A stretch of 64,000 nt of DNA from Butyricimonas virosa (GCF_025148635.1 NZ_CP102269.1:4340001-4404000), one strand, 5' to 3'. Shown: positions 34,296-42,889, counted from the stretch's first letter. Notes: generated from the letters alone by a model not told the origin. Numbers and translations: made by a program.

Positions 34296-35585
34296 ATGGA
34301 CCAAGAAACTAAACCAAACTTTTGGGCACTAACCCCTTTGATCGTATTTTTAAGTATCTACTTGATAGCCTCCATCATCATGGGGGATTTCTACAAAATG
34401 CCGATCACCGTAGCATTCCTCGCCTCTTCCATCGTGGCGGTAGCCATCTCTTCGGGGGGACAACTTCACAAACGAATAGACCTATTCTGCAAAGGAGCTG
34501 CCAACAGCAACATCATGCTCATGATATGGATTTTTATTCTTGCCGGGGCATTTGCTCAAACAGCAAAAGCCGTGGGTGCAGTTGATGCTACCGTTAACCT
34601 GGCCCTATCCGTACTTCCGGATAGTCTCCTACTGGCGGGGATGTTCATTGCCGCTTGCTTTATTTCACTTTCCATGGGAACATCTGTCGGTACGATCGTG
34701 GCACTAACTCCCGTTGCCGTCGGTATTGCCACTCAAACAGACATAAACACGCCTTTCATGGTGGCCATCGTGGTTGGGGGAGCCATGTTCGGAGACAACC
34801 TGTCCTTTATCTCCGACACGACCATTGTTGCTACCCGCACACAAGGCTGTAACATGAAAGACAAATTCAAAGTCAATAGTTTAATTGTCATCCCGGTTGC
34901 CATACTCGTAACCATTGTTTACCTGTTTCAAGGCAGTGAAATAACGACAACCCCTACCGTCACCCCGATAGAATGGTTAAAAGTAATTCCTTACATTCTA
35001 GTACTTACCACCGCGTTGGCAGGAGTAAACGTGATGATCGTACTTCTACTCGGCATTCTCTGTTCCGGCATAGTCGGAATAATTACCGGAAGCATTCAAT
35101 TTTGGGGATGGATTGCCGCTATGGGTACAGGGATCTCCGGTATGGGAGAACTGATTATTATCACGTTGCTAGCAGGCGGGATGCTCGAAATGATTCGCTC
35201 CAACGGAGGGATTGCCTACATTATTCAGAAGTTGACAACTCGTGTCAAATCCAAAAAAGGAGCCGAATTAAGTATCGCCGCCCTCGTCAGTTTTGCCGAC
35301 TTATGCACGGCAAACAACACGATCGCCCTCATCATGTCCGGCCCCATAGCTAAAGACATTGCCAGTCGTTTTGGTATCGATCCCCGAAAATCAGCCAGTT
35401 TATTAGATACCTTCTCGTGTTTCATGCAAGGCATCATCCCCTACGGGGCACAATTACTCATGGCTGCCGGCCTAGCCTCCATTACCCCACTGGCCATCAT
35501 GCAGTACCTCTACTACCCGTACTTAATGGGAGTTGCCGCCCTTCTGGCGATCTTCTTCCGCTACCCCCGGAAATACTCACGATAA
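34296..35585 (+). CDS. NhaC-family transporter, possible methionine permease (MetT-like)
   Basis: 429 residues, about 11 membrane helices, NhaC/ion-transporter superfamily: SMGTSVGTIVALTPVAVGIA, GDNLSFISDTTIVATRTQG and FADLCTANNTIALIMSGPIA are recognisable. By sequence it is a Na+/H+ antiporter-like protein. By context (3 bp after metF in a SAM-riboswitch operon) it may be the methionine transporter type MetT, an NhaC-superfamily protein predicted from S-box regulons in other bacteria. The substrate is an inference. Confidence 0.85.
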   Translation: MDQETKPNFWALTPLIVFLSIYLIASIIMGDFYKMPITVAFLASSIVAVAISSGGQLHKRIDLFCKGAANSNIMLMIWIFILAGAFAQTAKAVGAVDATVNLALSVLPDSLLLAGMFIAACFISLSMGTSVGTIVALTPVAVGIATQTDINTPFMVAIVVGGAMFGDNLSFISDTTIVATRTQGCNMKDKFKVNSLIVIPVAILVTIVYLFQGSEITTTPTVTPIEWLKVIPYILVLTTALAGVNVMIVLLLGILCSGIVGIITGSIQFWGWIAAMGTGISGMGELIIITLLAGGMLEMIRSNGGIAYIIQKLTTRVKSKKGAELSIAALVSFADLCTANNTIALIMSGPIAKDIASRFGIDPRKSASLLDTFSCFMQGIIPYGAQLLMAAGLASITPLAIMQYLYYPYLMGVAALLAIFFRYPRKYSR

Positions 35586-35623
35586 ACTTTTAGCTTTTGG
35601 GTTTTAGTTTTTAACTTTGCTCC

Positions 35624-36373
35624 ATGACAATTATCGAAATCATCGTCACCATACTCCTCGGTACTGCCGCAGGATTTATCAACACGTTTGCCGGGGGCGG
35701 CTCCATGTTGGTAGTACCTTTTCTTATCTTCATCGGCTTACCGGCGAACGTGGCGAATGCAACCAACCGGATTGCCATTTTATTACAAAACGTAGTATCT
35801 GTCAACGGCTTTAAACAAAAGAAAATACTTGATTTCAAAACCGATTCCAAATTACTGCTCCCCGTAGCTCTCGGCAGCATCGCGGGAGCATTTATTGCCG
35901 TGGATATCAACGAAGAAATATTCAAAAAAGTCATAGCCGGGCTTCTGATTATTATGTTTTTCATGTTACTCTTGAATCCGGATGCTTGGGTAAAAGCAAA
36001 TGCGGACAAGGCAAAAATGAAAAGCCCGTGGTTACGAAACGTCATCTTCTTTTTCCTGGGAATTTACGGTGGATTTATCCAAATCGGTATCGGGTTCTTC
36101 TTGCTGGCAGGGTTAGTTCTCGGATGTGGTTATGATTTATTAAAAGCCAATGCCATAAAACTATTTATCGTACTATTTTACACGATTATCGCTTTAGCTA
36201 TTTTCATTTGGAATGGTCTCGTGGATTTTAAAATCGGACTTATCCTGGCCTGTGGCAATATGCTGGGGGCATGGCTAGGAGTACGTTTCAGTATCAAATG
36301 GGGAGCCAAATACATCCGGTATCTCTTGCTCGTTGTACTCGTCATTGTAGCCGTACGCCTATTTTTCAGTTAA
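35624..36373 (+). CDS. TauE/SafE (TSUP) family membrane protein, possible sulfite or sulfur-compound exporter
   Basis: 249 residues, about eight helices. The family signature AAGFINTFAGGGSMLVVPFL and the repeated half (GIYGGFIQIGIGFFLLAGLV) are clear. TSUP members move sulfite, sulfoacetate or other sulfur anions, which fits a sulfur-assimilation operon. It starts 38 bp after the NhaC-type gene. Confidence 0.87.
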   Translation: MTIIEIIVTILLGTAAGFINTFAGGGSMLVVPFLIFIGLPANVANATNRIAILLQNVVSVNGFKQKKILDFKTDSKLLLPVALGSIAGAFIAVDINEEIFKKVIAGLLIIMFFMLLLNPDAWVKANADKAKMKSPWLRNVIFFFLGIYGGFIQIGIGFFLLAGLVLGCGYDLLKANAIKLFIVLFYTIIALAIFIWNGLVDFKIGLILACGNMLGAWLGVRFSIKWGAKYIRYLLLVVLVIVAVRLFFS

Positions 36374-36443
36374 CCGGATTTAAACAATCCATAACATCAC
36401 GTGAAAACTTCTTAAAACGATCCTTCCATACAGGATTATTCGT

Positions 36444-36451
36444 TAACTTTG
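36444..36451 (+). promoter_or_regulatory. -7 box of the FlK-like thioesterase gene
   Basis: TAACTTTG matches TAnnTTTG, 20 bases before the start codon; no good -33 box. It suggests that the methionine operon ends before this gene. Confidence 0.45.
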
Positions 36452-36470
36452 CAATTTAAATTCAAGAATC

Positions 36471-36848
36471 ATGGAAATAAAAACAGGACACTCGTTCACG
36501 CAAGAAATTACCGTGCAATATAAAGACACTGCAGCCGTTTACGGTTCAGGCAAACTGGAAGTATTCGCGACACCCGCGATGGTAGGACTAATGGAAAACA
36601 CGGCTATCAAATGTTTAGAAGGCATGCTGGATGACGACAGCGACACCGTGGGTATCGAAATCAACACCAAACACGTGAAAGCAACCGCTGTTGGCAAGAA
36701 AGTTGCCTGCAAAGCCACCATCACCGAAGTCGACGGTCGCCGCATTCGTTTCTCCATCGAGGCATGGGATGAAACCGCTCCAATCGGTTCGGCCATCCAT
36801 GACCGCTTTATCATCAACCCGGAGAAATTCATGAGCAAACTTTCTTAA
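36471..36848 (+). CDS. FlK-like hotdog thioesterase
   Basis: 125 residues. Resembles the fluoroacetyl-CoA thioesterase FlK family. The catalytic triad Thr-Glu-His is present as Thr34, Glu42 and His68, with the same spacing as FlK (42/50/76). FATPAMVGLMENTAIKCLE and GIEINTKHVKATAVGKKV are the family blocks. Real fluoroacetyl-CoA use is unlikely in this organism; it is probably a general small acyl-CoA thioesterase. Confidence 0.85.
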   Translation: MEIKTGHSFTQEITVQYKDTAAVYGSGKLEVFATPAMVGLMENTAIKCLEGMLDDDSDTVGIEINTKHVKATAVGKKVACKATITEVDGRRIRFSIEAWDETAPIGSAIHDRFIINPEKFMSKLS

Positions 36849-36921
36849 TTGTAAATTGAATAATTGTAAATTTTAAATTGAAGGGACTATATTCTCAATT
36901 TAAAATCTAAAATCTAAAATT
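36848..36921. repeat. AT-rich inverted repeat before uvrB
   Basis: The left arm (36848-36880; TTGTAAATTTTAAATT) and right arm (36896-36921; AATTTAAAATCTAAAATCTA) flank a short core (agggactatattctc). The element touches the stop of the thioesterase gene and ends six bases before uvrB. Confidence 0.55.
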
Positions 36922-36926
36922 AGTAG

Positions 36927-38933
36927 ATGTTTAAACTAACTTCCCAATTTGAACCGACCGGAGATCAACCGGAAGCTATCAAGGAACTAACGCAAGGACT
37001 TTTGGATGAAGTCCCGGGACAGGTATTATTGGGAGTTACCGGATCAGGAAAGACATTTACCATTGCCAACGTGATACAAGAGGTTCAGCGTCCGACACTT
37101 ATCCTCAGCCACAACAAGACGCTGGCCGCCCAATTATACGGGGAATTCAAGGCTTTCTTCCCCGAAAATGCGGTGGAATATTTCGTATCTTACTACGACT
37201 ATTACCAACCGGAAGCCTACCTGCCCACCACCAACACGTATATCGAGAAAGATCTTATGATCAACGATGAGATCGATAAATTACGTTTAAGAGCCACGGC
37301 CTCCTTACTATCCGGACGCCGGGACGTGATCGTGATTTCATCCGTCTCGTGCCTTTACGGCATGGCAGACCCGACAGCTTTCGGCTCGAACATCATTTAC
37401 TTGAAGCGAGGACTCAAAATTGGTCGCAACCAACTCTTACGCCGTTTGGTGGATGCCCTTTACGTGAATAACGAACTGGAATTCAAACGGGGCAGTTTCC
37501 GGGCAAAAGGTGAAACCGTAGACATTTTTCCGGCCATTGAAACCTTCGAGGGAATGGCTTATCGGATCGAGTTCTGGGACGACGAGATTGACCGGATCAC
37601 ATCGTTCAGCCCACAGACCGGAAAAACGATTGATGAAATGGAGAATTTGAACATCTATCCCGCCAATCTGTTTGTTACGGATAAAGCCACACTCGCGAAA
37701 GCCATTTATGATATAGAACACGACCTTGTCGTGCAAGTTGATTTCTTAAATTCCATCGGTAAACATTTTGAAGCAAAGCGACTAGATGAACGGGTAAAAT
37801 ATGACGTGGAAATGATTCGAGAACTCGGCTATTGCTCCGGCATCGAGAATTACTCCCGCTACTTCGACGGACGGGCTGCCGGTGTCCGCCCCTTCTGTCT
37901 GCTGGACTACTTCCCACAGGATTTTTTACTTGTCGTGGACGAGTCGCACGTGACTCTCCCGCAAGTGAGAGCCATGTACGGTGGCGACCATTCCCGCAAA
38001 CAATCACTCGTGGAATATGGATTCCGTCTTCCGGCTGCTTTCGACAACCGCCCGCTCACGTTTGAAGAATTCGAGGCCAACACGGGACAAACCATTTACG
38101 TCAGTGCCACCCCGGCCGATTATGAATTGGAAAAATGCAACGGCGTGGTCGTGGAACAAATCATTCGCCCCACCGGAATCCTTGACCCGGAAATAGAAGT
38201 CGTTCCTAGCAAAAACCAGATAGACCACCTTATCAACGAGATACAAAAACGGATCGAGGTCAACGAGAAAGTTCTTGTAACCACATTGACCAAACGAATG
38301 GCAGAGGAACTAAGTAAATATTTAGACCGTATTCGCATCAAATGCCAATACATCCACTCCGACGTGGATACGCTGGAACGAGTACAGATCATCGAAAATT
38401 TACGTAAAGGAGTAATTGACGTGATTGTCGGAGTCAACTTGTTACGTGAAGGATTGGATATGCCCGAAGTTTCTCTCGTTGCCATCCTCGATGCCGACAA
38501 AGAAGGATTCCTACGTTCCACTCGTTCACTAATACAAACCTCCGGACGTGCCGCCCGTAACCTAAATGGTAAGGTCATCATGTATGCCGACACGATCACC
38601 CGCTCCATGCAGGAAACCATCGATGAAACCCAGTACCGTCGAGAGAAACAGATGGAATATAACCGTCAACACGGTATCACCCCAACCCAAATACGTAAAT
38701 TCACGGAATCCGTGCTGAAAGAGACCTCCCGAGCTTATATCGAAGAAGAACACGTGAACATGGCTGCAGATCCCGTCATTGCCTACATGAGTAAACCGGA
38801 ATTGGAGAAAATGTTGCAAAAAACAAAAGCCGCCATGCAAAAAGCCGCTAAAGAAACGGATTTCCTTGAAGCCGCACGCCTCCGAGATGAAATGTTCAAA
38901 CTAGAAGAAACCATCAAACGACTTAATCCCTAA
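36927..38933 (+). CDS. uvrB: Excinuclease ABC subunit B
   Basis: 668 residues, normal length. Helicase-like damage-loading subunit of nucleotide excision repair. Walker A GVTGSGKT (36-43), the beta-hairpin YYDYYQPEAYLP used for damage verification, DESHVTLPQVRAMY, and the C-terminal UVR domain (FLEAARLRDEMFKLEETIK) that contacts UvrC. Confidence 0.98.
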   Translation: MFKLTSQFEPTGDQPEAIKELTQGLLDEVPGQVLLGVTGSGKTFTIANVIQEVQRPTLILSHNKTLAAQLYGEFKAFFPENAVEYFVSYYDYYQPEAYLPTTNTYIEKDLMINDEIDKLRLRATASLLSGRRDVIVISSVSCLYGMADPTAFGSNIIYLKRGLKIGRNQLLRRLVDALYVNNELEFKRGSFRAKGETVDIFPAIETFEGMAYRIEFWDDEIDRITSFSPQTGKTIDEMENLNIYPANLFVTDKATLAKAIYDIEHDLVVQVDFLNSIGKHFEAKRLDERVKYDVEMIRELGYCSGIENYSRYFDGRAAGVRPFCLLDYFPQDFLLVVDESHVTLPQVRAMYGGDHSRKQSLVEYGFRLPAAFDNRPLTFEEFEANTGQTIYVSATPADYELEKCNGVVVEQIIRPTGILDPEIEVVPSKNQIDHLINEIQKRIEVNEKVLVTTLTKRMAEELSKYLDRIRIKCQYIHSDVDTLERVQIIENLRKGVIDVIVGVNLLREGLDMPEVSLVAILDADKEGFLRSTRSLIQTSGRAARNLNGKVIMYADTITRSMQETIDETQYRREKQMEYNRQHGITPTQIRKFTESVLKETSRAYIEEEHVNMAADPVIAYMSKPELEKMLQKTKAAMQKAAKETDFLEAARLRDEMFKLEETIKRLNP

Positions 38934-39311
38934 AAGAAATGATTTCAAAAGTTCTGAATCGCACTTTATACCCCACTCCAAAACGGAATATTCATTATAA
39001 ATTATAATGCTTTAATACTTTTCCAACACAAATAAACACGTGATAAGAGCGTATTCAGCCACACCCCGTATCTCACGACTGTACTGCCAACATATCAAAC
39101 ACAGTTTCCAAACGGCTATGAAACGAAGGCAACACGTCAGTCATCTGCTTGTGTTGCCTTATTTCCTCCTAAATACCAGCTAATTTTCATTCACACTCCC
39201 ACACAAATTCCCATTACACAAAAATAGAAATTTGCAAACAAGAATCATGACGGGAAATGCATGACATTCCATGCCAATCACACATCAAATAGTGACTACA
39301 TGTTCTCAACC
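38934..39311. other. Intergenic region, 378 bp, with two palindromes
   Basis: No convincing gene. It holds a 17-bp AT palindrome (38993-39009, CATTATAAATTATAATG) and a perfect 10-bp stem AAGGCAACAC (39126-39135) / GTGTTGCCTT (39151-39160) with a 15-base loop. A 21-codon ORF starting at 39118 spans the second hairpin. It lies at the border of a probable accessory patch (39.3-41.4 kb) and could hold a small RNA or remnants of an insertion. Confidence 0.5.
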
Positions 39312-40295
39312 TCATTCTCTCCATTTCTCATTAACTATATCCAAGAAACCTTCCAACTTTCGAACAATACATTTTAACTGTCCGGCAGACAAACCATTTA
39401 AACACAAGTCATTAACTCCTATATTAAAATTTGTAACCAGCGATTCCTCATCACGTTGGCACACCTGTCTATCCACAAACGGAGTCGACCTCAAAACTCG
39501 TTCTCTTGGCATACGGTCTTCTTTGATAACAACAGCAAATTCCTCCGGAGCCTCTTCGACAGCATCAACAGAATCCCCCTCTTCCATCTTATCCAAGAAT
39601 TGTTGCATCCGCTTGATTACATACCTCATTTGTTCGGAAGAAGTAAATCTCATTTCTCCCTCGTAAGTATCCAAGTCATAAGAAATAGAATAGGAATCAC
39701 AATCCGAAAAACGAAAAACAGACATTGACATATCAACCGAGTACAGATCGTCATCTTCAAACTCATGAAAGGAAGAATTTCCATGTTCGAGAAACATTTC
39801 AATCGTATCATGAAGCTCAACTAATTGTTGCACCGAGAGACCGTACAACAACTCATTATCAACCGTGATACTATAATACGTTTTCTCCTTACACGCGTCC
39901 AATAATTCCTTTATTTCCTTCATTTGAAAATTACCATATTCCATTAATTTCTCAACAAAAGAAACTTCTCCCGATAATTTTACCATCAACTCGATAAATC
40001 GTGAAGCTAACAATCTCCCTTTTTTATCTGCCAAGGGAGATTCCACGTACCCCTGAAAAAACGCATCTGCCAACTTCATCCACGGTAGTCTCAAGCAATT
40101 CAGTACTTGCCTCATCTCATCAATATCATGTCGTAACCCTCCCAGTAAATTCTCGTCATATTCTTCCATCAACTTGTTACTCCGGTATCGCCTCATCACT
40201 TGCGATTTTATCAGATAATAATCTTTCAATGACAAACCTTGCTCCTTTCCCGGTATCCCACCGCAAAAAGAACCTTTATTCACGCCGTCCATCAT
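39312..40295 (-). CDS. Unknown protein with three internal repeats
   Basis: 327 residues, cytosolic, no family recognised. The first 120 residues are helical and resemble the neighbouring 149-residue protein (here LNCLRLPWMKLADAFFQGYV, there FKTLQFPWEESVAVLYGSFM). The rest contains three units at about 140-171, 202-236 and 287-321. Each has a short strand region and then a helix of the pattern LS..QL....K..EFL, seen as GLSVQQLVELHDTIEMFLEH, TSSEQMRYVIKRMQQFLDK and GLSAGQLKCIVRKLEGFLDI. Its ATG overlaps the stop of the upstream gene (40292-40295), so the two are co-expressed. Confidence 0.75.
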   Translation of the reverse strand: MMDGVNKGSFCGGIPGKEQGLSLKDYYLIKSQVMRRYRSNKLMEEYDENLLGGLRHDIDEMRQVLNCLRLPWMKLADAFFQGYVESPLADKKGRLLASRFIELMVKLSGEVSFVEKLMEYGNFQMKEIKELLDACKEKTYYSITVDNELLYGLSVQQLVELHDTIEMFLEHGNSSFHEFEDDDLYSVDMSMSVFRFSDCDSYSISYDLDTYEGEMRFTSSEQMRYVIKRMQQFLDKMEEGDSVDAVEEAPEEFAVVIKEDRMPRERVLRSTPFVDRQVCQRDEESLVTNFNIGVNDLCLNGLSAGQLKCIVRKLEGFLDIVNEKWRE

Positions 40296-40741
40296 TGTTG
40301 CTCGTTTAATTCACCCTTCTTTAAAGCAACTAAAGCCTCCACTTCTTTTCTTTGACCTTGATATCGACGAAACAAAGCCGTGATCAACGGTCCTTTTTGG
40401 GCAAGGAATTTCATTCTTTTAATCAATTCCGTCATAAAGTCCGGTAAACATTTTCCACTCTCTTTCCTCTCCTCCAAAGCAACATAGTGCATAAAACTTC
40501 CGTACAGGACTGCAACACTCTCTTCCCATGGAAATTGTAAAGTTTTAAACAAACACTCGGTGGCACGTAAATGCTTTAACATAAACGTCAAAGGCTCTTT
40601 CTTCTCTTGTCCCCCAAACGCCATCAAACATTCCGCTTCTGCCATGTAATACGCCTCTAGTCTCTCGATTTCTTCCATAGACAAACCGTCCAACGCATTC
40701 TCTATTGAAACATTGGCCCAATCGTTCTTTTCCATAATCAT
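40292..40741 (-). CDS. Unknown helical protein, paralogue of its neighbour's N-terminal domain
   Basis: 149 residues, charged and helical. It starts MIMEKNDWANVSIENALDGL (alternative start at the second Met). It shares a domain with the first 120 residues of the 327-residue protein encoded downstream, including the Leu-Pro-Trp/Phe-Pro-Trp turn. No catalytic motif is visible. First gene of a two-gene operon, divergent from an HTH regulator. Confidence 0.7.
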   Translation of the reverse strand: MIMEKNDWANVSIENALDGLSMEEIERLEAYYMAEAECLMAFGGQEKKEPLTFMLKHLRATECLFKTLQFPWEESVAVLYGSFMHYVALEERKESGKCLPDFMTELIKRMKFLAQKGPLITALFRRYQGQRKEVEALVALKKGELNEQQ

Positions 40742-40763
40742 CGGTTTAAGTCAGGGCAGAAAA

Positions 40764-40786
40764 AAACGGTTCTACCCATACCGTTT
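40764..40786. promoter_or_regulatory. Inverted repeat, possible operator
   Basis: AAACGGT (40764-40770) / ACCGTTT (40780-40786) with a nine-base spacer, 23 bases upstream of the minus-strand unknown operon and 116 bases before the HTH gene. Confidence 0.4.
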
Positions 40787-40885
40787 GTAATAAACCCCCT
40801 CTCCACAACAACGAAAATTCATTGCTTAATCCATTATTTTCTGTATACTTACAATCATTTAATCTATTAAAGTCCAATAAAGATA

Positions 40886-40932
40886 CAAAATATTTCGCCA
40901 AATGCAAAGCAGTATGCAAAATATTTCACCAA
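40886..40932 (+). promoter_or_regulatory. Direct repeat over the start of the HTH gene, possible autoregulatory operator
   Basis: CAAAATATTTCGCCAA (40886-40901) and CAAAATATTTCACCAA (40917-40932) are 15/16 identical and 31 bp apart, three helical turns. They bracket the two possible start codons (40902 and 40914). Such pairs fit cooperative binding by the regulator itself; a short duplication without function is the alternative. Confidence 0.45.
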
Positions 40933-41285
40933 TAAAACAAAGGATATTACAATTTGTAGCAAATCTAGGGATTAGCAAAAGAGAATTTTACTCTTTAACA
41001 GGAATATCAAGAGGAACTCTAGAAAGTAAAACAGGCATTACTGAAGATACTTTGACAAAACTTTTCACCACTTATCCCAACCTATCACCAATATGGATCT
41101 TTACTGGAAAAGGAGAAAAATTTCAATCTCAACAAGATGAAATCCCCACGTACTTTGCTCCAGAACAAAATATCGAAGATAAACTACTCTGTATCATAGC
41201 AAAAAAAGATTCAGAAATAAGGGAACTAGCTGAAGAAGTAGGCAAATTAAAACAAGAAATTCTACAATTAAAAAATTCCATATAA
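40902..41285 (+). CDS. Phage-repressor-like HTH regulator with coiled-coil tail
   Basis: 127 residues (123 if started at 40914). The N-terminal HTH (KQRILQFVANLGISKREFYSLTGISRGTLESKTGITEDTLTKLFTTYP) and the IFTGKGEK end are typical of Bacteroidetes prophage/mobile-element XRE-type repressors. Residues 95-127 form a coiled coil (IIAKKDSEIRELAEEVGKLK). The gene is clearly AT-richer than its neighbours (AAA, ATA and AGA codons), a sign of transfer. Probably controls itself and the divergent unknown operon. Confidence 0.8.
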   Translation: MQSSMQNISPIKQRILQFVANLGISKREFYSLTGISRGTLESKTGITEDTLTKLFTTYPNLSPIWIFTGKGEKFQSQQDEIPTYFAPEQNIEDKLLCIIAKKDSEIRELAEEVGKLKQEILQLKNSI

Positions 41286-41290
41286 ACAAA

Positions 41291-41407
41291 AGGGTGTCAA
41301 AAGTTCTATTTGTATTTACCAACTTCCCCTTACACCTCTAAACAAATTACTATCAAATAATTTCACAAGGAGAAAATAGTCATTGCAAAATGAACTTTTG
41401 ACACCCT
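41291..41407. mobile_element. MITE-like element with 16-bp perfect terminal inverted repeats
   Basis: AGGGTGTCAAAAGTTC (41291-41306) and its exact complement (41392-41407) bound a 117-bp AT-rich unit with no ORF. No clear target-site duplication. The termini resemble transposon ends of the GGGTGTCAAAAGT type. Alternatively it is a large-stem terminator for the HTH gene, since it starts six bases after its stop. Confidence 0.55.
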
Positions 41408-41444
41408 CCGTTCATTCTATCTTTATAAAACTATTTTTTATTAA

Positions 41445-41861
41445 TTAAGATTTAGGCAGCACCACATTCGTAATCCGTCCCACGGAAGCCAAATTACCAA
41501 ACTCATCCGTTACGTTGACAGCTACCACGTGTGTACGATGACCTTTATGAATAAACTCCGCACGCCCGATAACATATTTTCCTTGTGCTTTTCGAACATG
41601 ATTAGCATTAATCTCGATTCCAAACACGTGATTCTCCTCCAAATTCTCCCCGATATAAGTCAACCCACTTCCCACGGTCTCCACTAATGCCATAATCGCT
41701 CCACCATGCAACAAATTCCCGGGACGCATCGTCCGTTCATCAATCGGCATCTTTGCCTCTAACCAATTTTCCCCTATACCGGTAAACTCAATACCTAAAC
41801 TCGCCATTAACGTTCCCCGGCTCTCCCGGTTCATCTGTTCTATTATTGCTGAACTATCCAT
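41445..41861 (-). CDS. PaaI/MenI-type hotdog thioesterase
   Basis: 138 residues. Hotdog fold acyl-CoA thioesterase with the family block RPGNLLHGGAIMALVETVGS; His52 and catalytic Glu61 are in place. Members hydrolyse phenylacetyl-CoA-type or DHNA-CoA (menaquinone pathway) thioesters. The substrate cannot be set from context, as no men or paa genes are nearby. Confidence 0.87.
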   Translation of the reverse strand: MDSSAIIEQMNRESRGTLMASLGIEFTGIGENWLEAKMPIDERTMRPGNLLHGGAIMALVETVGSGLTYIGENLEENHVFGIEINANHVRKAQGKYVIGRAEFIHKGHRTHVVAVNVTDEFGNLASVGRITNVVLPKS

Positions 41862-41943
41862 GTATTAATTTCTTGATTTATGATTTCCGATTTATAATAC
41901 CCCCACACAAAGCTTTTTCATTCTACACTCTACATTTTAAATT

Positions 41944-42258
41944 TTACATTTTTTTATCCTGTTTCTTCGGGTTTGCGGGAAACCACCCTTTACGTACCCT
42001 CTCCTCCTGTTCAAAAATCTCCTTGATTGTCCAAAAAGAAGAAAAGGCAAACACGCCCAGCAAAGAAGACCACAACACATTCGTCACCCATAAGGCAGCT
42101 ATCGTTCCCACGATTCCCAAAACAAGAAAAATCCACCAGCACCCCGTCCCCCAATAATATTCCGCTTTAATCACCACGGGATGAAACAACCCGATTATCA
42201 AGAACGTGCAAATTCCGATAATCAACCCAGTCAAATTATACGTTTCAATAAATTCCAT
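41944..42258 (-). CDS. DUF4491-family small membrane protein
   Basis: 104 residues, three hydrophobic segments (GLIIGICTFLIIGLFHPVVI, GCWWIFLVLGIVGTIAALWV, VLWSSLLGVFAFSSFWTI) and a basic tail ending in GWFPANPKKQDKKM. This matches DUF4491, whose function is unknown. It precedes the thioesterase gene in the same direction, with an 82-bp AT-rich gap. Confidence 0.82.
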   Translation of the reverse strand: MEFIETYNLTGLIIGICTFLIIGLFHPVVIKAEYYWGTGCWWIFLVLGIVGTIAALWVTNVLWSSLLGVFAFSSFWTIKEIFEQEERVRKGWFPANPKKQDKKM

Positions 42259-42327
42259 ACGCTATTTTTAGATTTATGCAAATGTACAAATATTCCAAAA
42301 CTCTATTTCATTTCACCAAAATATTCC

Positions 42328-42335
42328 TACTTTTG
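42328..42335 (+). promoter_or_regulatory. -7 box of bcp
   Basis: TACTTTTG, a perfect TAnnTTTG match, with only a weak T-rich -33 region. It gives a leader of about 85 bases. Confidence 0.5.
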
Positions 42336-42424
42336 TACATAGACTACGGGAAAAGAAGTAAACAAGTTATATCAAATCATAAATTGTTTAATTCCTTATC
42401 GTAAATCACTAATTATAAACGCAT

Positions 42425-42889
42425 ATGACACCATTAAAAGAAGGAGATAAAGCCCCTTACTTCGAGGGCATAAATCAAGACGGGAAAAAAATCACGCTGG
42501 ATGATTTTAAAGGCAAAAAATTAATCCTCTATTTTTACCCGAAAGACAACACGTCAGGATGCACGGCTGAAGCATGTAGTTTGAATGACAGTTATTCTTC
42601 CCTCACGGAAAAAGGATTTGAAGTTGTTGGTGTCAGCCCCGATTCGGCAAATTCACATTTGAAATTTATCGCTAAATATAATTTGGCATTTAATCTGATT
42701 GCCGACACAGAAAAAAAGATACTGGAAGCATACGGTGTCTGGGCTGAAAAAAAATTATACGGGAGAACCTACATGGGAGTCGTTCGAACCACTTTCATCA
42801 TTAACGCAAACGGGATTATCGAACGAATAATCACCAAAGTGAACACCAAGGATCATGCAAAGCAGATCTTGGAAGAATTTAAAATCTAA
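42425..42889 (+). CDS. bcp: Thioredoxin-dependent thiol peroxidase (BCP)
   Basis: 154 residues, peroxiredoxin of the BCP type. Peroxidatic Cys46 and resolving Cys51 are in PKDNTSGCTAEACSLND, the Cys-x4-Cys arrangement. It reduces peroxides with thioredoxin. The last codons (EEFKI) are made by an AT-rich repeat that continues to the recA start, 26 bp later. Confidence 0.95.
   Translation: MTPLKEGDKAPYFEGINQDGKKITLDDFKGKKLILYFYPKDNTSGCTAEACSLNDSYSSLTEKGFEVVGVSPDSANSHLKFIAKYNLAFNLIADTEKKILEAYGVWAEKKLYGRTYMGVVRTTFIINANGIIERIITKVNTKDHAKQILEEFKI

Noticed and set aside
39118..39183. 21-codon ORF in the uvrB downstream gap
   Set aside because: Very short, spans a hairpin, no initiation signal or similarity.
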